NCBI GenBank assembly: GCA_903838675.1
Contig: CAILZI010000068.1
Location: 1 to 64,000, forward strand
DNA length: 64,000 nt
Reading direction: 5' to 3'
Source: an uncultured Verrucomicrobiota bacterium
GTDB lineage: Bacteria > Verrucomicrobiota > Verrucomicrobiia > Verrucomicrobiales > Verrucomicrobiaceae
Below are positions 36,001 to 43,778 of the stretch, piece by piece (the stretch's first letter is position 1; every line of letters starts with the position of its first letter). A program made the translations under genes and the position numbers. The notes beneath the pieces are model-generated. The model saw only the letters and a list, made by a program, of their open reading frames with translations. It searched no databases and was not told where the DNA came from.

Positions 36001-36753
36001 ATTTCCAGCATCGTCAGTGACAACCGCACTGCGGTGAACGCCATTCCGCTCCTCCTGATTCCGCAGATCATTCTGGGCGGTGCGCTGATCAAGTACGAGG
36101 AGATGAACAAAAATCTCGACCTTGTCTATTCCGTGGGGAAATGGCTCAAAAAATCTGGCAATGACGAGGAGAACGCCAGCAAGCTCAAGGTGCCCTTCAT
36201 CTGCCAGTTCATGCCCCTGCGCTGGTCCTATGAAGGCATGGTCATCTCGCAGTCCAAGCTCAACCCACTGACGCGCAACCAGGACTTTCTGGATGAACGT
36301 ATTCAGTCGCTGCTGCCTCCCACTGGTGCGGAGATGAGTGATCGGCAGCGCCATGAACTCGAACTCACCAAGCAGTCCCTGGCAGTCGTCTCCGGACTCT
36401 ACGCCGAGAACCCGCGCGAAATCTCCAAGCGCCTCGGTTCCATCCGCGATGCCGTGCTGAGCGGTCGCATTGAGCCCCCCATGCTCGACAGCATGCTGCA
36501 GCAAAACGACGGCGTCAGCGCCGAGGAAATCTACGTGAACCGCAAGGTGCTCGACCTTGTGACCAAGGCCGAAATGGAGCGCGAGGACTACCGCCGCAAA
36601 AGTAGCCCCAACGTCTTCTTCGGCACCCGCAAAACTTATTTGGGAACCAAGTACAACACCCTTTGGATCAACAGCATTGTCATTCTGTTTACGCTCGCAG
36701 TGATCATCGCTGCGGTGGAGATCAGTTTAAGGAGGCAGTTGACGAAGGTTTAG
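33091..36753 (+). CDS. TerB-domain / ABCG-type ATP-binding and permease fusion
   Basis: 1220 residues. Residues about 45-150 look like a TerB-type helical domain (LIEVFAAFSKLDGNIEEEEV, acidic and EF-hand-like). Residues about 190-470 are beta-rich, with LRIGATKNCDVLL hinting at an FHA-like fold. The ATPase follows: Walker A GPSGCGKST (about 503), signature LSGGERKR (about 610), Walker B VYLFDEPTSGL (about 630). An ABC-2 membrane domain with about six segments fills 835-1215 (FLGLTNSADEIIRDRHTLSR is the ABCG-type connecting motif). NBD-before-TMD order is that of ABCG half-transporters, which work as dimers. Substrate unknown. The gene stands alone after a strong terminator. Confidence 0.85.
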   Translation: MSLVKKLAKKFNTKAQTSANGVHGPAELPWWSPDRWAHLWNGEPPISAASAATANTMLPVLIEVFAAFSKLDGNIEEEEVESSLGYLRYDYPEAIYADMRRLYFEALQEPQDLTQRAKELSQKLTQEQKILLGVQLYLLISRAQQNQRQMVEFYLFMTNLGIAAQAIDIVYQLNAGDKPPEEGFSTKGGQPLDTLRIGATKNCDVLLRSLSEDCSVVAFRFQNLVLLKNTGSISILVRSRRQPPGEFSRLYPGERVVLEDVTLDYNDLITYFNSKKTLSGTQIYLTLTESGSAEIAPQRTRGTNLRLSFGLGVTVEALRTTKATLNGVVLSSGTVVEASIEDSLIAHGEVEIALRDLRVRAQEFGGQFRLEGSRNTYLVSNKPELLDEGDILLSEDTDGEILLRIECNYAQKTGVLEVLRSSRPLYIGIIPVRDRITLNDGDTITLGEGQYLRCHFADRIIEEERNTVRQLEVRELSHRFDGRDTAQDGVSFLARRGEMICVMGPSGCGKSTLLRILGGQLKPKGGEVLMNGLALYDNLHNLTPYIAYIPQEDAFDPLLKVQENLDFSVAVRCPHLKTEERRKRVDAKLAELGLADLRDRLAGTPQQKFLSGGERKRLNAGLDMIGISDVYLFDEPTSGLSSKDSEHVLEIIRSLARNKIVITSIHQPSSRLLQMFDKALLLDKGGKLAYYGTPQGMLEYFWRVYHTETGQAGDADTQPPDKLTPDFVFDVLETPLRDISGDIIHERSADGHLVAARRFPPNFWRDSYQRHLIMESMAKQKSAPGSTSLIARPKRDESHSATRMRSTPKPPKHTFREESILFFTLLKRAFLSKLRNRTNLLTTLLEAPLLAWLISSVLKYSEEKHYTFATAFHIPTYLFMSLVVAMFLGLTNSADEIIRDRHTLSRERNHNLRTFYYLSGKIISLSTFALAQCVIYLLIGNWVLEMRDMFLIHLWWMFLTSLTGVCLGLFISSIVSDNRTAVNAIPLLLIPQIILGGALIKYEEMNKNLDLVYSVGKWLKKSGNDEENASKLKVPFICQFMPLRWSYEGMVISQSKLNPLTRNQDFLDERIQSLLPPTGAEMSDRQRHELELTKQSLAVVSGLYAENPREISKRLGSIRDAVLSGRIEPPMLDSMLQQNDGVSAEEIYVNRKVLDLVTKAEMEREDYRRKSSPNVFFGTRKTYLGTKYNTLWINSIVILFTLAVIIAAVEISLRRQLTKV

Positions 36754-36773
36754 TGGGGAGGTTCGATGGGTGC

Positions 36774-37142
36774 TCATTTCTGCACGAGCTCAATGCGATG
36801 ACCATCAGGATCTGCCACAACAGCGCGACGGCCCCATGGGAAAACTTGAGGTGGTGAGATGATGGCGGTGGGAAAATCGTTGAGTGCTGCGATCGCGGTC
36901 TCAAGAGATGGAACCCTAAAACCGATGCGAGTGCCAAGTGTCGAAACGTCATTCGACGACTGTGGATACAATTCAAAGACACAGCCGCCAAGTTCGGCGG
37001 ACAGATGTTCCGGCCCGCTGCCATGTCGATGGCGAGTGAACTGCAAATCCAGGCGTTCGTAGAAACCTCGAGCACGCTCCAAGTTGGAGGAGCGCAGAAC
37101 GACGAGGTTGAGTGCGAGTGGATTGTCAGTGGGTGAGGACAT
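36774..37142 (-). CDS. VOC-superfamily (glyoxalase-like) protein
   Basis: 122 residues from the ATG at 37142. It has the paired beta-alpha-beta-beta-beta layout of the vicinal-oxygen-chelate fold: LNLVVLRSSNLERARGFYER at the start and AVVADPDGHRIELVQK at the end, with metal-ligand Glu in FELYP and IELV. Members are metal-dependent lyases, dioxygenases or resistance proteins; which applies here is unknown. Its start overlaps the end of the upstream small membrane-protein gene by 17 nt, so the pair is probably translated together. Confidence 0.8.
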   Translation of the reverse strand: MSSPTDNPLALNLVVLRSSNLERARGFYERLDLQFTRHRHGSGPEHLSAELGGCVFELYPQSSNDVSTLGTRIGFRVPSLETAIAALNDFPTAIISPPQVFPWGRRAVVADPDGHRIELVQK

Positions 37143-37434
37143 GTCCGGATGCGGAAGCTTCGTTTTGTGCCTCGATCCATTGCAGGATGGCCCTTGCTCG
37201 CATCTGGGAATAGATGAAGCCTCCGACTCCACCGCCAATGGCTGAGCCATAGATGCCGACGGAAAAAACATCGCCGACCCATGATCCAGTTGCGGCGCAC
37301 AGTCCGCATAAGACCAGGCCGAAAAGCGATGACCAACGCACGCTTCTGGAGGCGCAGGCATCTTGGACGAGAAGGTTTGCCTCGTCGATGGAAAGCGACG
37401 CGAGTGCAGGTGCGGATTTGAGATTCCAGATCAT
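37126..37434 (-). CDS. Small two-segment membrane protein of unknown function
   Basis: 102 residues. Two hydrophobic stretches (SSLFGLVLCGLCAATGSWV and VGIYGSAIGGGVGGFIYSQM) separated by a short loop, with a helical N-terminus and a polar C-terminus. No domain is recognised. It overlaps the VOC gene downstream by 17 nt. The dsbD stop lies 37 nt upstream in the opposite sense of expression order, so this gene follows dsbD on the same strand. Confidence 0.55.
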   Translation of the reverse strand: MIWNLKSAPALASLSIDEANLLVQDACASRSVRWSSLFGLVLCGLCAATGSWVGDVFSVGIYGSAIGGGVGGFIYSQMRARAILQWIEAQNEASASGHVLTH

Positions 37435-37471
37435 CGGCTGCAGGAGTGCTTTAGCACTATACCCCGTTTCT

Positions 37472-39379
37472 TTACTTCTCCAGCTTCTTCAACGCCGCTG
37501 TCACATTCCCCACCGTCAGCAGTTCATCGAGGATGAAGGGTTCTTCCGCGCCGGGGATGTAGAGGACGTTTACCGGCACGGCGCGTTTGCCGAGGGCTTC
37601 GAGGGCGAGGCGGATGGTTTCGTTTTCATCGGACCAATCGGCCTTGAGAGTGGCGACGTGGTGCTGCTTGAAGAGGGCGCGCAGGCCGGTGTCGGTGTAG
37701 ACGCGTTTGTTGACCTGACAGGTCCAGCACCAGGAGGCGGTGAAGTCGATGTACACGGGCTGCTTGGCGGCGCGCAGCGCGGCCACTTTTTCTGGCGACC
37801 ATGTTTCCCAGTGCAAAGCATCGGGGTCTTTGAGATTCACGGATTCTTCTGCATGCGAGCGTTTGGCTGAGGCATTTGGCAAGCCGAACCACAGGCCGCC
37901 TGCAATGGCGAGAAGTGTGAGCAGCCGTGCTATATTCTGCGTGCGGGCTGGCTTGTGAGGCAGGGCCCAGCGGCCATAGATCCAGCAGCCTAGCGCGATG
38001 AGCACAAGGCTCAGGATGGCGAACAGCACTGGCAGGCCTTCGATCTGATTGGTCAGCACGTAGAGCATGAAGCCCACGGTGCCAAAGAGCAGGAAGGACA
38101 TGCCTTGCTTGAAGCTCTCCATCCATGCACCAGGCCGTGGCAGTGCGGAGATGAGGCCCGGAAAAAGAGAGAGCAGCAGAAACGGACTCGCGAGACCAAG
38201 ACCGATGAGCGTGAAGATCAGCATCGACTGGGATGCGGGCAACGCGAGCGTGGCTCCCAGCGCCGTACCGAGAAACGGAGCGGAGCAGGGGGTGGCGACT
38301 ACCGTGGCGAGCAGGCCGGAGAAGAAGGAACCGCCGAGACCGCCTTTCGACTGCAAACCGGAGCCCACGCCAATAGCAGAAGTGCCGATCTCAAACAGGC
38401 CCGCCATGTTCAGGGCAAAGATGAGGAAGAACGCGGCCAGGAAGAAATTGAAGGCGGGTGATTGAAGCTGTGAGCCCCAGCCCTTGTTCAGCGCGATGGC
38501 GACGCCGCCCAGCACCCAGAACGAGAGGAGCACACCCACGGTGTACATCAGTCCGTGCAGCACCACTTTGCGGCGGTCTTCTCCGGCCTGCTGCACCACA
38601 CTTGTGACTTTGATGCCGAGCACAGGAAACACGCAGGGCATGATGTTGAGGATCAAGCCGCCGACGAATGCGTAAAGCAGCAACTGCCCAAAGGGCAGGG
38701 GGGATTTCGGTGCGGCGACTGGATTTGCAGCAGGCGCCGTGGTCGCTGCTGCACTTGTAGCAGCCGGTTTCGCTTCCGCCGCTGCAGGCGTTATGGTCGC
38801 GGGCTCAGGGCTTTTTTTTTCAGCGGCAGGGGTGCTGCCAAACGCGGCGGCATTTGCGGCATTGGGCACAGGCGCTGCGGCAACGCTCAGGGTGAGCGCG
38901 ACTTCTTTGGGGAAGGGCAGGCAACTTTTCGGATCGCACACGAGTGCGTTCACTTTCACTTTCAGCTCGGCGCTGCTGCCCACAGCAGCATTGGCAGGCG
39001 GGGTGATCTTCACCGGCAGGTACACCGTGCCGTCATAGCCCTCACTGATAGCTCCATCGGTGGAGGGAACTTGATGAGTGGCAGGCCAGGGCAGTTCCTC
39101 GATCTGCCAGCCCTCGGGCAGTGTCCAGGTCAGCTTGGTGGGTTTGCCGATGACGCCCGGTGGCAGGACCTTGCCATAGGTGTGGCAGTCCTTCGCATGC
39201 ACGAGTTTGACCGCAGCCTGAAACGGCTGGCCAGGTGCGGCGGCAGACACTGCGGCAACGAGTTCTGCGGTGACGCGCTCCTGCTTCGGAGCGGCTCCAC
39301 CAAGGCCAAAGGTTTGCGCATGAGCGACGGTGGCGGCGAGCAGCAAGACGGCGAGTGACAGAAAACAGCTTCGATTCAT
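37472..39379 (-). CDS. dsbD: Thiol:disulfide interchange protein DsbD
   Basis: 635 residues. A signal peptide leads into an N-terminal periplasmic domain (to about 180) with VCDPKSCLPF and HAKDCHTYG. A long Ala/Pro linker follows. The central membrane domain (about 235-470) has the two essential cysteines in IMPCVFPVLGIK and VATPCSAPFLGTAL. The C-terminal thioredoxin domain has WCWTC at 550-554. The protein carries reducing power from cytoplasmic thioredoxin across the inner membrane to periplasmic oxidised thiols and cytochrome maturation, fitting the c-type cytochromes in this window. A CDGSH protein gene lies upstream on the same strand, separated by a strong hairpin. Confidence 0.92.
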   Translation of the reverse strand: MNRSCFLSLAVLLLAATVAHAQTFGLGGAAPKQERVTAELVAAVSAAAPGQPFQAAVKLVHAKDCHTYGKVLPPGVIGKPTKLTWTLPEGWQIEELPWPATHQVPSTDGAISEGYDGTVYLPVKITPPANAAVGSSAELKVKVNALVCDPKSCLPFPKEVALTLSVAAAPVPNAANAAAFGSTPAAEKKSPEPATITPAAAEAKPAATSAAATTAPAANPVAAPKSPLPFGQLLLYAFVGGLILNIMPCVFPVLGIKVTSVVQQAGEDRRKVVLHGLMYTVGVLLSFWVLGGVAIALNKGWGSQLQSPAFNFFLAAFFLIFALNMAGLFEIGTSAIGVGSGLQSKGGLGGSFFSGLLATVVATPCSAPFLGTALGATLALPASQSMLIFTLIGLGLASPFLLLSLFPGLISALPRPGAWMESFKQGMSFLLFGTVGFMLYVLTNQIEGLPVLFAILSLVLIALGCWIYGRWALPHKPARTQNIARLLTLLAIAGGLWFGLPNASAKRSHAEESVNLKDPDALHWETWSPEKVAALRAAKQPVYIDFTASWCWTCQVNKRVYTDTGLRALFKQHHVATLKADWSDENETIRLALEALGKRAVPVNVLYIPGAEEPFILDELLTVGNVTAALKKLEK

Positions 39380-39406
39380 GGTTGGGGAGGGATTGGCAGG
39401 TAGGAG

Positions 39407-39442
39407 AACGCGCCGTGCGGGTTATTCCCATCACGGCGCGTT
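39407..39442 (-). terminator. Strong hairpin between CDGSH gene and dsbD
   Basis: AACGCGCCGTG (39407-39417) pairs perfectly with CACGGCGCGTT (39432-39442), with an inner GGG/CCC pairing. On the minus strand it comes 35 nt after the CDGSH stop and 27 nt before the dsbD start. The T-tract is weak (TTCT), so it may attenuate rather than fully stop transcription. Confidence 0.5.
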
Positions 39443-39477
39443 TCGCGGACTTTGAATACTTAAAAAGGCTCTACGAA

Positions 39478-39717
39478 TCAGAGCGCCTTGTGGCTGCCAT
39501 CGCAGAAGGGCGGGTTCTTGCTGTGCTTGCAGTTGCACAGCCAGACTTTCTTGGCCTCGGGCAGATTGAACTTCTTCGGGTCCAAACCACTGCCTTTGTG
39601 GCTGCCGTCGCACATCGGCTGATGGCCGCTCAAACCGCAGGCACACCACCAATGGTCTCCAGCAGGAAGTTCAACGGCGACGGGTTGTTTCTCGTGAATT
39701 TTGGGAAGATTTTCCAT
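39478..39717 (-). CDS. Double CDGSH iron-sulfur domain protein
   Basis: 79 residues from the ATG at 39717 (an earlier frame start at 39753 is possible). Two CDGSH motifs of the form CxC-x-CDGSH are present: CACGLSGHQPMCDGSH and CNCKHSKNPPFCDGSH, each binding a 2Fe-2S cluster through three Cys and one His, as in mitoNEET-type proteins. The tandem layout is common in bacterial members. Likely a cytoplasmic redox or iron-sulfur handling protein. It lies between pyrD and dsbD on the same strand. Confidence 0.9.
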   Translation of the reverse strand: MENLPKIHEKQPVAVELPAGDHWWCACGLSGHQPMCDGSHKGSGLDPKKFNLPEAKKVWLCNCKHSKNPPFCDGSHKAL

Positions 39718-39781
39718 GGTGGTGAATCTGGCAGAATGAGGCAGGAAGGTCAAGGTGCTGCGCCTTATGACGCATCTTTGA

Positions 39782-40807
39782 CTACTTGACCGTGTCCAGC
39801 ACCTCTCTCACCAGCCCTGGTCCGCGATACACCAGGCCGCTGTACACCTGCACGAGGGCCGCGCCGGCCTTGAGCTTTTCCACAGCATCTGCTCCGCAGA
39901 GGATGCCGCCGACGCCGATGAGCGGGATCTGTTCTTTCAGCAGCATGCGGAAAGCCTGCAGCACGAGGTTGGAGCGCTCACGCACCGGCGCACCGCTCAG
40001 GCCACCGGTTTCGTTCGCGAGGCGATGGCCGGTGACGGCAGAGCGGTCAATCGTCGTGTTTGTGGCGATGACGCCGTCGATGTTCTGTTCATTGAAGACA
40101 CGGGCGAGCGCCTCGATCTGCATGTCATCGAGGTCCGGGGCGATCTTGACGAGCAGAGGCACCTGTTTGCCGTGCTCCTGCTTCAAAATGGCCTGCTCTT
40201 TCTTCAAGGCTAAGATCAGTTCCCGCACGGCACCTTCGGCTTGTAGATCACGCAGGCCCTTCGTGTTGGGCGAGGAGATGTTCACCGCAATGTAGTCAGC
40301 GACCGAATACGCAGCCTTCAGGCAGATGAGATAATCCTTCACCGCATCTTCATTCGGCGTGTCGAAGTTTTTGCCGATGTTCACACCAACGACAGCCTTG
40401 GTGCGCCGATGCTTGAGCTTCTTCACGGCGGATTGAATGCCGGGGTTGTTGAAGCCCATGCGGTTGATGAGTGCTTCGTGCTCGGGCAGGCGGAACAGGC
40501 GTGGCTTGGGATTTCCTGGCTGGGGGCGCGGCGTAAGTGTGCCGACTTCCACCGAGCCAAATCCGAGCGCGCCCCAAGCCTCGACTGCGCTGGCGGACTT
40601 GTCCATGCCGGCTGCGAGGCCGAGCACGTTTGGAAAGGTGAGACCCATCACATTGCGTGATGGCTGCGGTCCGCTGACCACTGATTTCAGCATGCCGAGA
40701 CGATGGGCGATGATCATCATTTTCACCGTGAGAGTGTGGGCACGCTCGGCATCGAGCCGGAAGAGCCACGGTTTCAGCACGGGATAAAAGGATTCGATCA
40801 AGGTCAT
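39782..40807 (-). CDS. pyrD: Dihydroorotate dehydrogenase (quinone), class 2
   Basis: 341 residues. The N-terminal amphipathic helix (LIESFYPVLKPWLFRLDAER) marks the membrane-associated class 2 enzyme. FMN- and substrate-binding segments are VLGLAAGMDKSA, NRMGFNNPG, the catalytic-Ser loop VNISSPNTKGLRDLQ and VGGILCGADAVEKL. It oxidises dihydroorotate to orotate in pyrimidine synthesis with ubiquinone or menaquinone. Its ATG overlaps the stop of the upstream SGNH hydrolase gene as ATGA, so translation is probably coupled. Confidence 0.95.
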   Translation of the reverse strand: MTLIESFYPVLKPWLFRLDAERAHTLTVKMMIIAHRLGMLKSVVSGPQPSRNVMGLTFPNVLGLAAGMDKSASAVEAWGALGFGSVEVGTLTPRPQPGNPKPRLFRLPEHEALINRMGFNNPGIQSAVKKLKHRRTKAVVGVNIGKNFDTPNEDAVKDYLICLKAAYSVADYIAVNISSPNTKGLRDLQAEGAVRELILALKKEQAILKQEHGKQVPLLVKIAPDLDDMQIEALARVFNEQNIDGVIATNTTIDRSAVTGHRLANETGGLSGAPVRERSNLVLQAFRMLLKEQIPLIGVGGILCGADAVEKLKAGAALVQVYSGLVYRGPGLVREVLDTVK

Positions 40808-41460
40808 GCGTCAGGCGGAAGGATGGATTTCACGAGTGCTGCCACGGCTTTGCCGAGCCGTCCATGCGCAGCCGCATCTAAATGGATGCCATCGCTGCCG
40901 GGCTCGATCAATGTCTGCGTGTTGAGGAAACCGCAGCCGAGTGAATTGGCGACGGCTTCATAATACTTGGGCAGCCTGCGGCTGTCCTTCTGACCGTTGG
41001 GGAACTTGGCGGCAACGTCCGGCAGATGAAGTTGGTCGCCGATGGCAGGCGGGCAGAGCAGAAGTAATTTAGGTGCTTTGTTGCCGAGGCCGGCATCGCT
41101 GCCCAAGATCATCTGCGCCAGCATTTTGACACCCGTGGCGATCTCTCCGGGAGACACGCCAAACACAGCTTTCAGGTCGTTTGTGCCGAGCATCAGCACC
41201 ACCAGATCCAGCGGTTTGTGAGATTCCAGGATCGCAGGCAGCACCGTTTTGCCGTTGCGCGTCAGGGCGAAGGGATCGTCGTGCACCGTGGTGCGGCCGT
41301 TTTGACCTTCTTCGATCACGCGGAAGCTGGTGCCGAGTTCGCGGGCCAGAATGCCGGTCCAGCGCACATCGTGGGGATGGCGTTCGGGGCAGGGCAGGGA
41401 GATGCTTTCGGGCATGAAGCCCCAGGTGTTGGAATCGCCAAAACAGAGAACGTTTTTCAT
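40804..41460 (-). CDS. SGNH/GDSL-family hydrolase
   Basis: 218 residues from the ATG at 41460; the longer frame upstream has no homology. Block I is VLCFGDSNTWGF (catalytic Ser in GDS), a Gly/Asn pair follows in VLMLGTNDLKAVFG, and the C-terminal block is GSDGIHLDAAAHGRLG with the catalytic Asp-x-x-His. No signal peptide is seen, so it is likely a cytoplasmic esterase or arylesterase. Its TGA overlaps the pyrD ATG. Confidence 0.88.
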   Translation of the reverse strand: MKNVLCFGDSNTWGFMPESISLPCPERHPHDVRWTGILARELGTSFRVIEEGQNGRTTVHDDPFALTRNGKTVLPAILESHKPLDLVVLMLGTNDLKAVFGVSPGEIATGVKMLAQMILGSDAGLGNKAPKLLLLCPPAIGDQLHLPDVAAKFPNGQKDSRRLPKYYEAVANSLGCGFLNTQTLIEPGSDGIHLDAAAHGRLGKAVAALVKSILPPDA

Positions 41461-41536
41461 CAGGCGTGTATGATGCCGTTCATCGAAGCGGGGGCAACTG
41501 CTCTCCACAAATGTGAATAAGTCATCAAAATCCAGC

Positions 41537-41564
41537 TTGCGCCTCTTTTCGTCTGTGTTAGACA
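41537..41564 (+). promoter_or_regulatory. Possible promoter of the ribosomal-protein operon
   Basis: TTGCGC at 41537-41542, a 16-nt spacer, then TAGACA at 41559-41564. This would start transcription about 60 nt before rpmJ. It lies in the divergent gap 41461-41631. Sequence match is moderate only. Confidence 0.3.
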
Positions 41565-41631
41565 TCCTGCCCCCTGCTCCAAAAGCGGGGTTTTGAGTTC
41601 CCCCAGACTCACCTTCTTTATCCACTCCTGT

Positions 41632-41745
41632 ATGCGCGTCCGTACCTCCGTTAAACCTCTCTGCGAACTTTGCCGTGTTATCCGCCGCAAAGGTGTTGTC
41701 CGTGTTGTCTGCAAAAATCCACGCCACAAACAGCGTCAGGGTTAA
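41632..41745 (+). CDS. rpmJ: Ribosomal protein L36 (zinc-binding form)
   Basis: 37 residues: [20 protein letters not shown] at the start, then [11 protein letters not shown]. The four zinc ligands Cys11, Cys14, Cys27 and His32 are all present, so this is the C+ form. It lies 30 nt before rpsM, the usual order. It sits in the large subunit near the peptidyl-transferase region. Confidence 0.95.
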   Translation: MRVRTSVKPLCELCRVIRRKGVVRVVCKNPRHKQRQG

Positions 41746-41775
41746 TCCTTTCTCTAAATCCCAATACACTGAATT

Positions 41776-42150
41776 ATGGCCCGCCTGCTTGGAGTCGAAA
41801 TCCCGAACGAAAAGAAAATCGAATACTCACTGCCGTATATCTACGGCATTGGTCTCTCGATCAGCCGCAAAGTTCTTGCTGCCACCAATATCGACCCGAA
41901 CATCCGGGCTGGTGAATTGAGCGATGAGCAGATCACCGCGATCACTCAGACCATTCAGGGGATGAAAATTCCGATCGAAGGCGACCTTCGTCGTGAGCTC
42001 CAGATGCACATGAAGCGCATCCTTGGTATCAACTGCTACCGTGCTCATCGTCATCGCCGTGGTCTGCCAGTGCGCGGCCAGCGCACACACACCAACGCCC
42101 GCACTCGCAAAGGTCCACGTAAGACCGTGGGTGCCCAGAAGGCGAAGTAA
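41776..42150 (+). CDS. rpsM: Ribosomal protein S13
   Basis: 124 residues of normal length. The start MARLLGVEIPNEKKIEYSLP is typical, IYGIGLSISRKVLA matches the helix-two-turn-helix region, and the C-terminus GQRTHTNARTRKGPRKTVG is the conserved basic tail at the head of the small subunit, contacting S19 and tRNAs. Second gene of the rpmJ-rpsM-rpsK-rpsD run. Confidence 0.97.
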   Translation: MARLLGVEIPNEKKIEYSLPYIYGIGLSISRKVLAATNIDPNIRAGELSDEQITAITQTIQGMKIPIEGDLRRELQMHMKRILGINCYRAHRHRRGLPVRGQRTHTNARTRKGPRKTVGAQKAK

Positions 42151-42183
42151 TCTGAATTTAAGCAACGTCCCCGTCTACATATC

Positions 42184-42729
42184 ATGGCTGAAGAAACGAC
42201 CCCTATCGCACCTGTTGCAGCAGCTCCCGCTCCTGCCGCACCTGCTACTCCCGCTGCCCCTGCCGCACCTGCGGATCAGCGTCCATCCACCAGTGGTGAC
42301 AAGCAGGTTTCCCAGAGCGTTTGGCTCGAAATCGGTGGTGAAGCTGCCGAACAGAAGGTCGTCAAGGCCAAGGGTTCCAAAAACGTTTCCCAAGGTATCG
42401 TCCACGTGTACGCCACATTCAACAACACCATCGTCACGATCACGGATCGCGCGGGTGGTGTGATCGGCTGGTCCACCGCTGGCAAGATGGGCTTCCGTGG
42501 TTCCCGTAAGGGCACCGCATACGCCGCTCAGGTCGTTGCTCAGGATGCCTGCCGGCAGGCGATGGGCCATGGTCTCCGTGAAGCTGAAGTTCGCCTTCGT
42601 GGTCCAGGCTCCGGCCGTGAGTCCGCCGTGCGTGCCGTTCAGGCCCTCGGTGTCGAAGTGACCACCATCAAGGATGTGACCCCCATCCCGCACAACGGCT
42701 GCCGTCCGCCAAAAGCACGTCGCGTCTAA
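42184..42729 (+). CDS. rpsK: Ribosomal protein S11 with a long N-terminal extension
   Basis: 181 residues; the family is usually about 125-130. The S11 core starts near residue 58 ([20 protein letters not shown]) and ends in [15 protein letters not shown]. The first 55 residues are an added tail, Ala/Pro-rich ([17 protein letters not shown]) then [15 protein letters not shown]. An internal ATG that would give a standard S11 is not seen at the core boundary, so the extension is probably translated. S11 lies on the platform of the small subunit near the mRNA exit. Confidence 0.95.
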   Translation: MAEETTPIAPVAAAPAPAAPATPAAPAAPADQRPSTSGDKQVSQSVWLEIGGEAAEQKVVKAKGSKNVSQGIVHVYATFNNTIVTITDRAGGVIGWSTAGKMGFRGSRKGTAYAAQVVAQDACRQAMGHGLREAEVRLRGPGSGRESAVRAVQALGVEVTTIKDVTPIPHNGCRPPKARRV

Positions 42730-42756
42730 TTTTTCAGCTCCTTTCTCCTACCCACT

Positions 42757-43371
42757 ATGGCACGCTACACTGGTCCTCGCGAAAAAATCAATCGCCGCTT
42801 CGGCATTGCGCTTTTCGGTCCTTCCAAATCTCTCGAAACCCGTAACTTCCCGCCAGGACAGCACGGTGCGCGCAATACCCGCCGCAAGACTTCCGAATAC
42901 GGCACCGCCCTCGCTGAAAAGCAGAAGCTGCGCTATCAGTATGGCCTCATGGAAAAGCAGTTCCGCCGCTTCTTCACCGAAGCTCAGCGCCGCAAGGGCG
43001 TGACCGGTGAAAACCTGCTGCAGATGCTCGAACTGCGCCTCGACAACGTCGTGTATCGCATGGGCTTCGCCAACACCCGTTTCGCCTCCCGCCAGCTCAC
43101 CAGCCATCGTCACATCACTGTGAACGGCAAGGTCGTTAACATCGCCAGCTACCAGTGCAAGCCCGGTGACGTCGTCGCCGCCCGCAGCACCAGCCAGCGC
43201 AGCCAGCAGCTCATCGGTCGTTTCCTTGAAATGAACCAGGGCACCCCTGCTTCCGACTGGATGACTGTCGATCGCGACAAGATGAGCGGTGTGGTCAATC
43301 GCGTCCCAGTGCGCGAAGAGATCAACCCGATCGCCAACGAGCAGCTCGTCGTCGAACTCTACTCCCGTTAA
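42757..43371 (+). CDS. rpsD: Ribosomal protein S4 (zinc-free form)
   Basis: 204 residues, normal length. The start MARYTGPREKINRRFGIALF has no Cys knuckle, so this is the C-minus form. The S4 RNA-binding domain is LELRLDNVVYRMGFANTRFA. It is a primary 16S binder and in some bacteria represses its own operon. It ends the run; the usual rpoA and rplQ do not follow, and a terminator begins 29 nt after the stop. Confidence 0.97.
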   Translation: MARYTGPREKINRRFGIALFGPSKSLETRNFPPGQHGARNTRRKTSEYGTALAEKQKLRYQYGLMEKQFRRFFTEAQRRKGVTGENLLQMLELRLDNVVYRMGFANTRFASRQLTSHRHITVNGKVVNIASYQCKPGDVVAARSTSQRSQQLIGRFLEMNQGTPASDWMTVDRDKMSGVVNRVPVREEINPIANEQLVVELYSR

Positions 43372-43400
43372 TCCCTCCGGATTAGCCATCAAACTTCAAG

Positions 43401-43425
43401 AGGGACGCTTTCGAGCGTCCCTTTT
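43401..43425 (+). terminator. Terminator of the ribosomal-protein operon
   Basis: AGGGACGCT (43401-43409), tetraloop TTCG, AGCGTCCCT (43414-43422), then TTT and a T-rich continuation. A stable UUCG-capped stem directly after rpsD. Confidence 0.88.
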
Positions 43426-43457
43426 GCTTTTCAAGCTTCTCTCCCTAATCTTCCCTC

Positions 43458-43763
43458 ATGACACCGACCCGCCTGGAACTCATCGGCACCGAAGTTGCAC
43501 TCGTTTGGAGCGACGGCACAGAGCAGTTCATCGCCATGGAGAAACTCCGCGCTGCCTCACCCAGCGCCGAGAACACCGGTGAGCGCGACCTGCTGGGAAA
43601 GAAGATCGGAGGCACCGATCAAAAGCACTTCCCCGGCGTCACCGTGAAGGACTGGCGCATGGTCGGTGGTTACGCGATTCAGTTTGATTTTAGCGACGGG
43701 CACAACACGGGATTGTACACGTTTGATTATTTGAAGGCGCTGGATGGAGTGGATGCTGCGTGA
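43458..43763 (+). CDS. DUF971 (GBBH-like N-terminal domain) protein
   Basis: 101 residues. It matches the small stand-alone DUF971 family: an N-terminal strand pair with the W-S-D-G motif (LVWSDGTEQFIAMEKLR) and a C-terminal YAIQFDFSDGHNTGLYTFDY. Related domains occur at the N-terminus of gamma-butyrobetaine hydroxylase and near iron-sulfur assembly genes. The Cys ligands of zinc-binding members are not obvious. Role unknown. Its stop is close to the converging YjbQ remnant. Confidence 0.82.
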   Translation: MTPTRLELIGTEVALVWSDGTEQFIAMEKLRAASPSAENTGERDLLGKKIGGTDQKHFPGVTVKDWRMVGGYAIQFDFSDGHNTGLYTFDYLKALDGVDAA

Positions 43764-43778
43764 GGGTGGCGTGAGCCA

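Noticed and set aside
35098..36504. 468-residue minus-strand frame inside the TerB-ABC gene
   Set aside because: Shadow of the transporter's reading frame; no recognisable motif and no start-site signal.
37445..37458. Small palindrome AGTGC-TTTA-GCACT between dsbD and the small membrane-protein gene
   Set aside because: Five-bp stem only; too weak to support a terminator or operator call.
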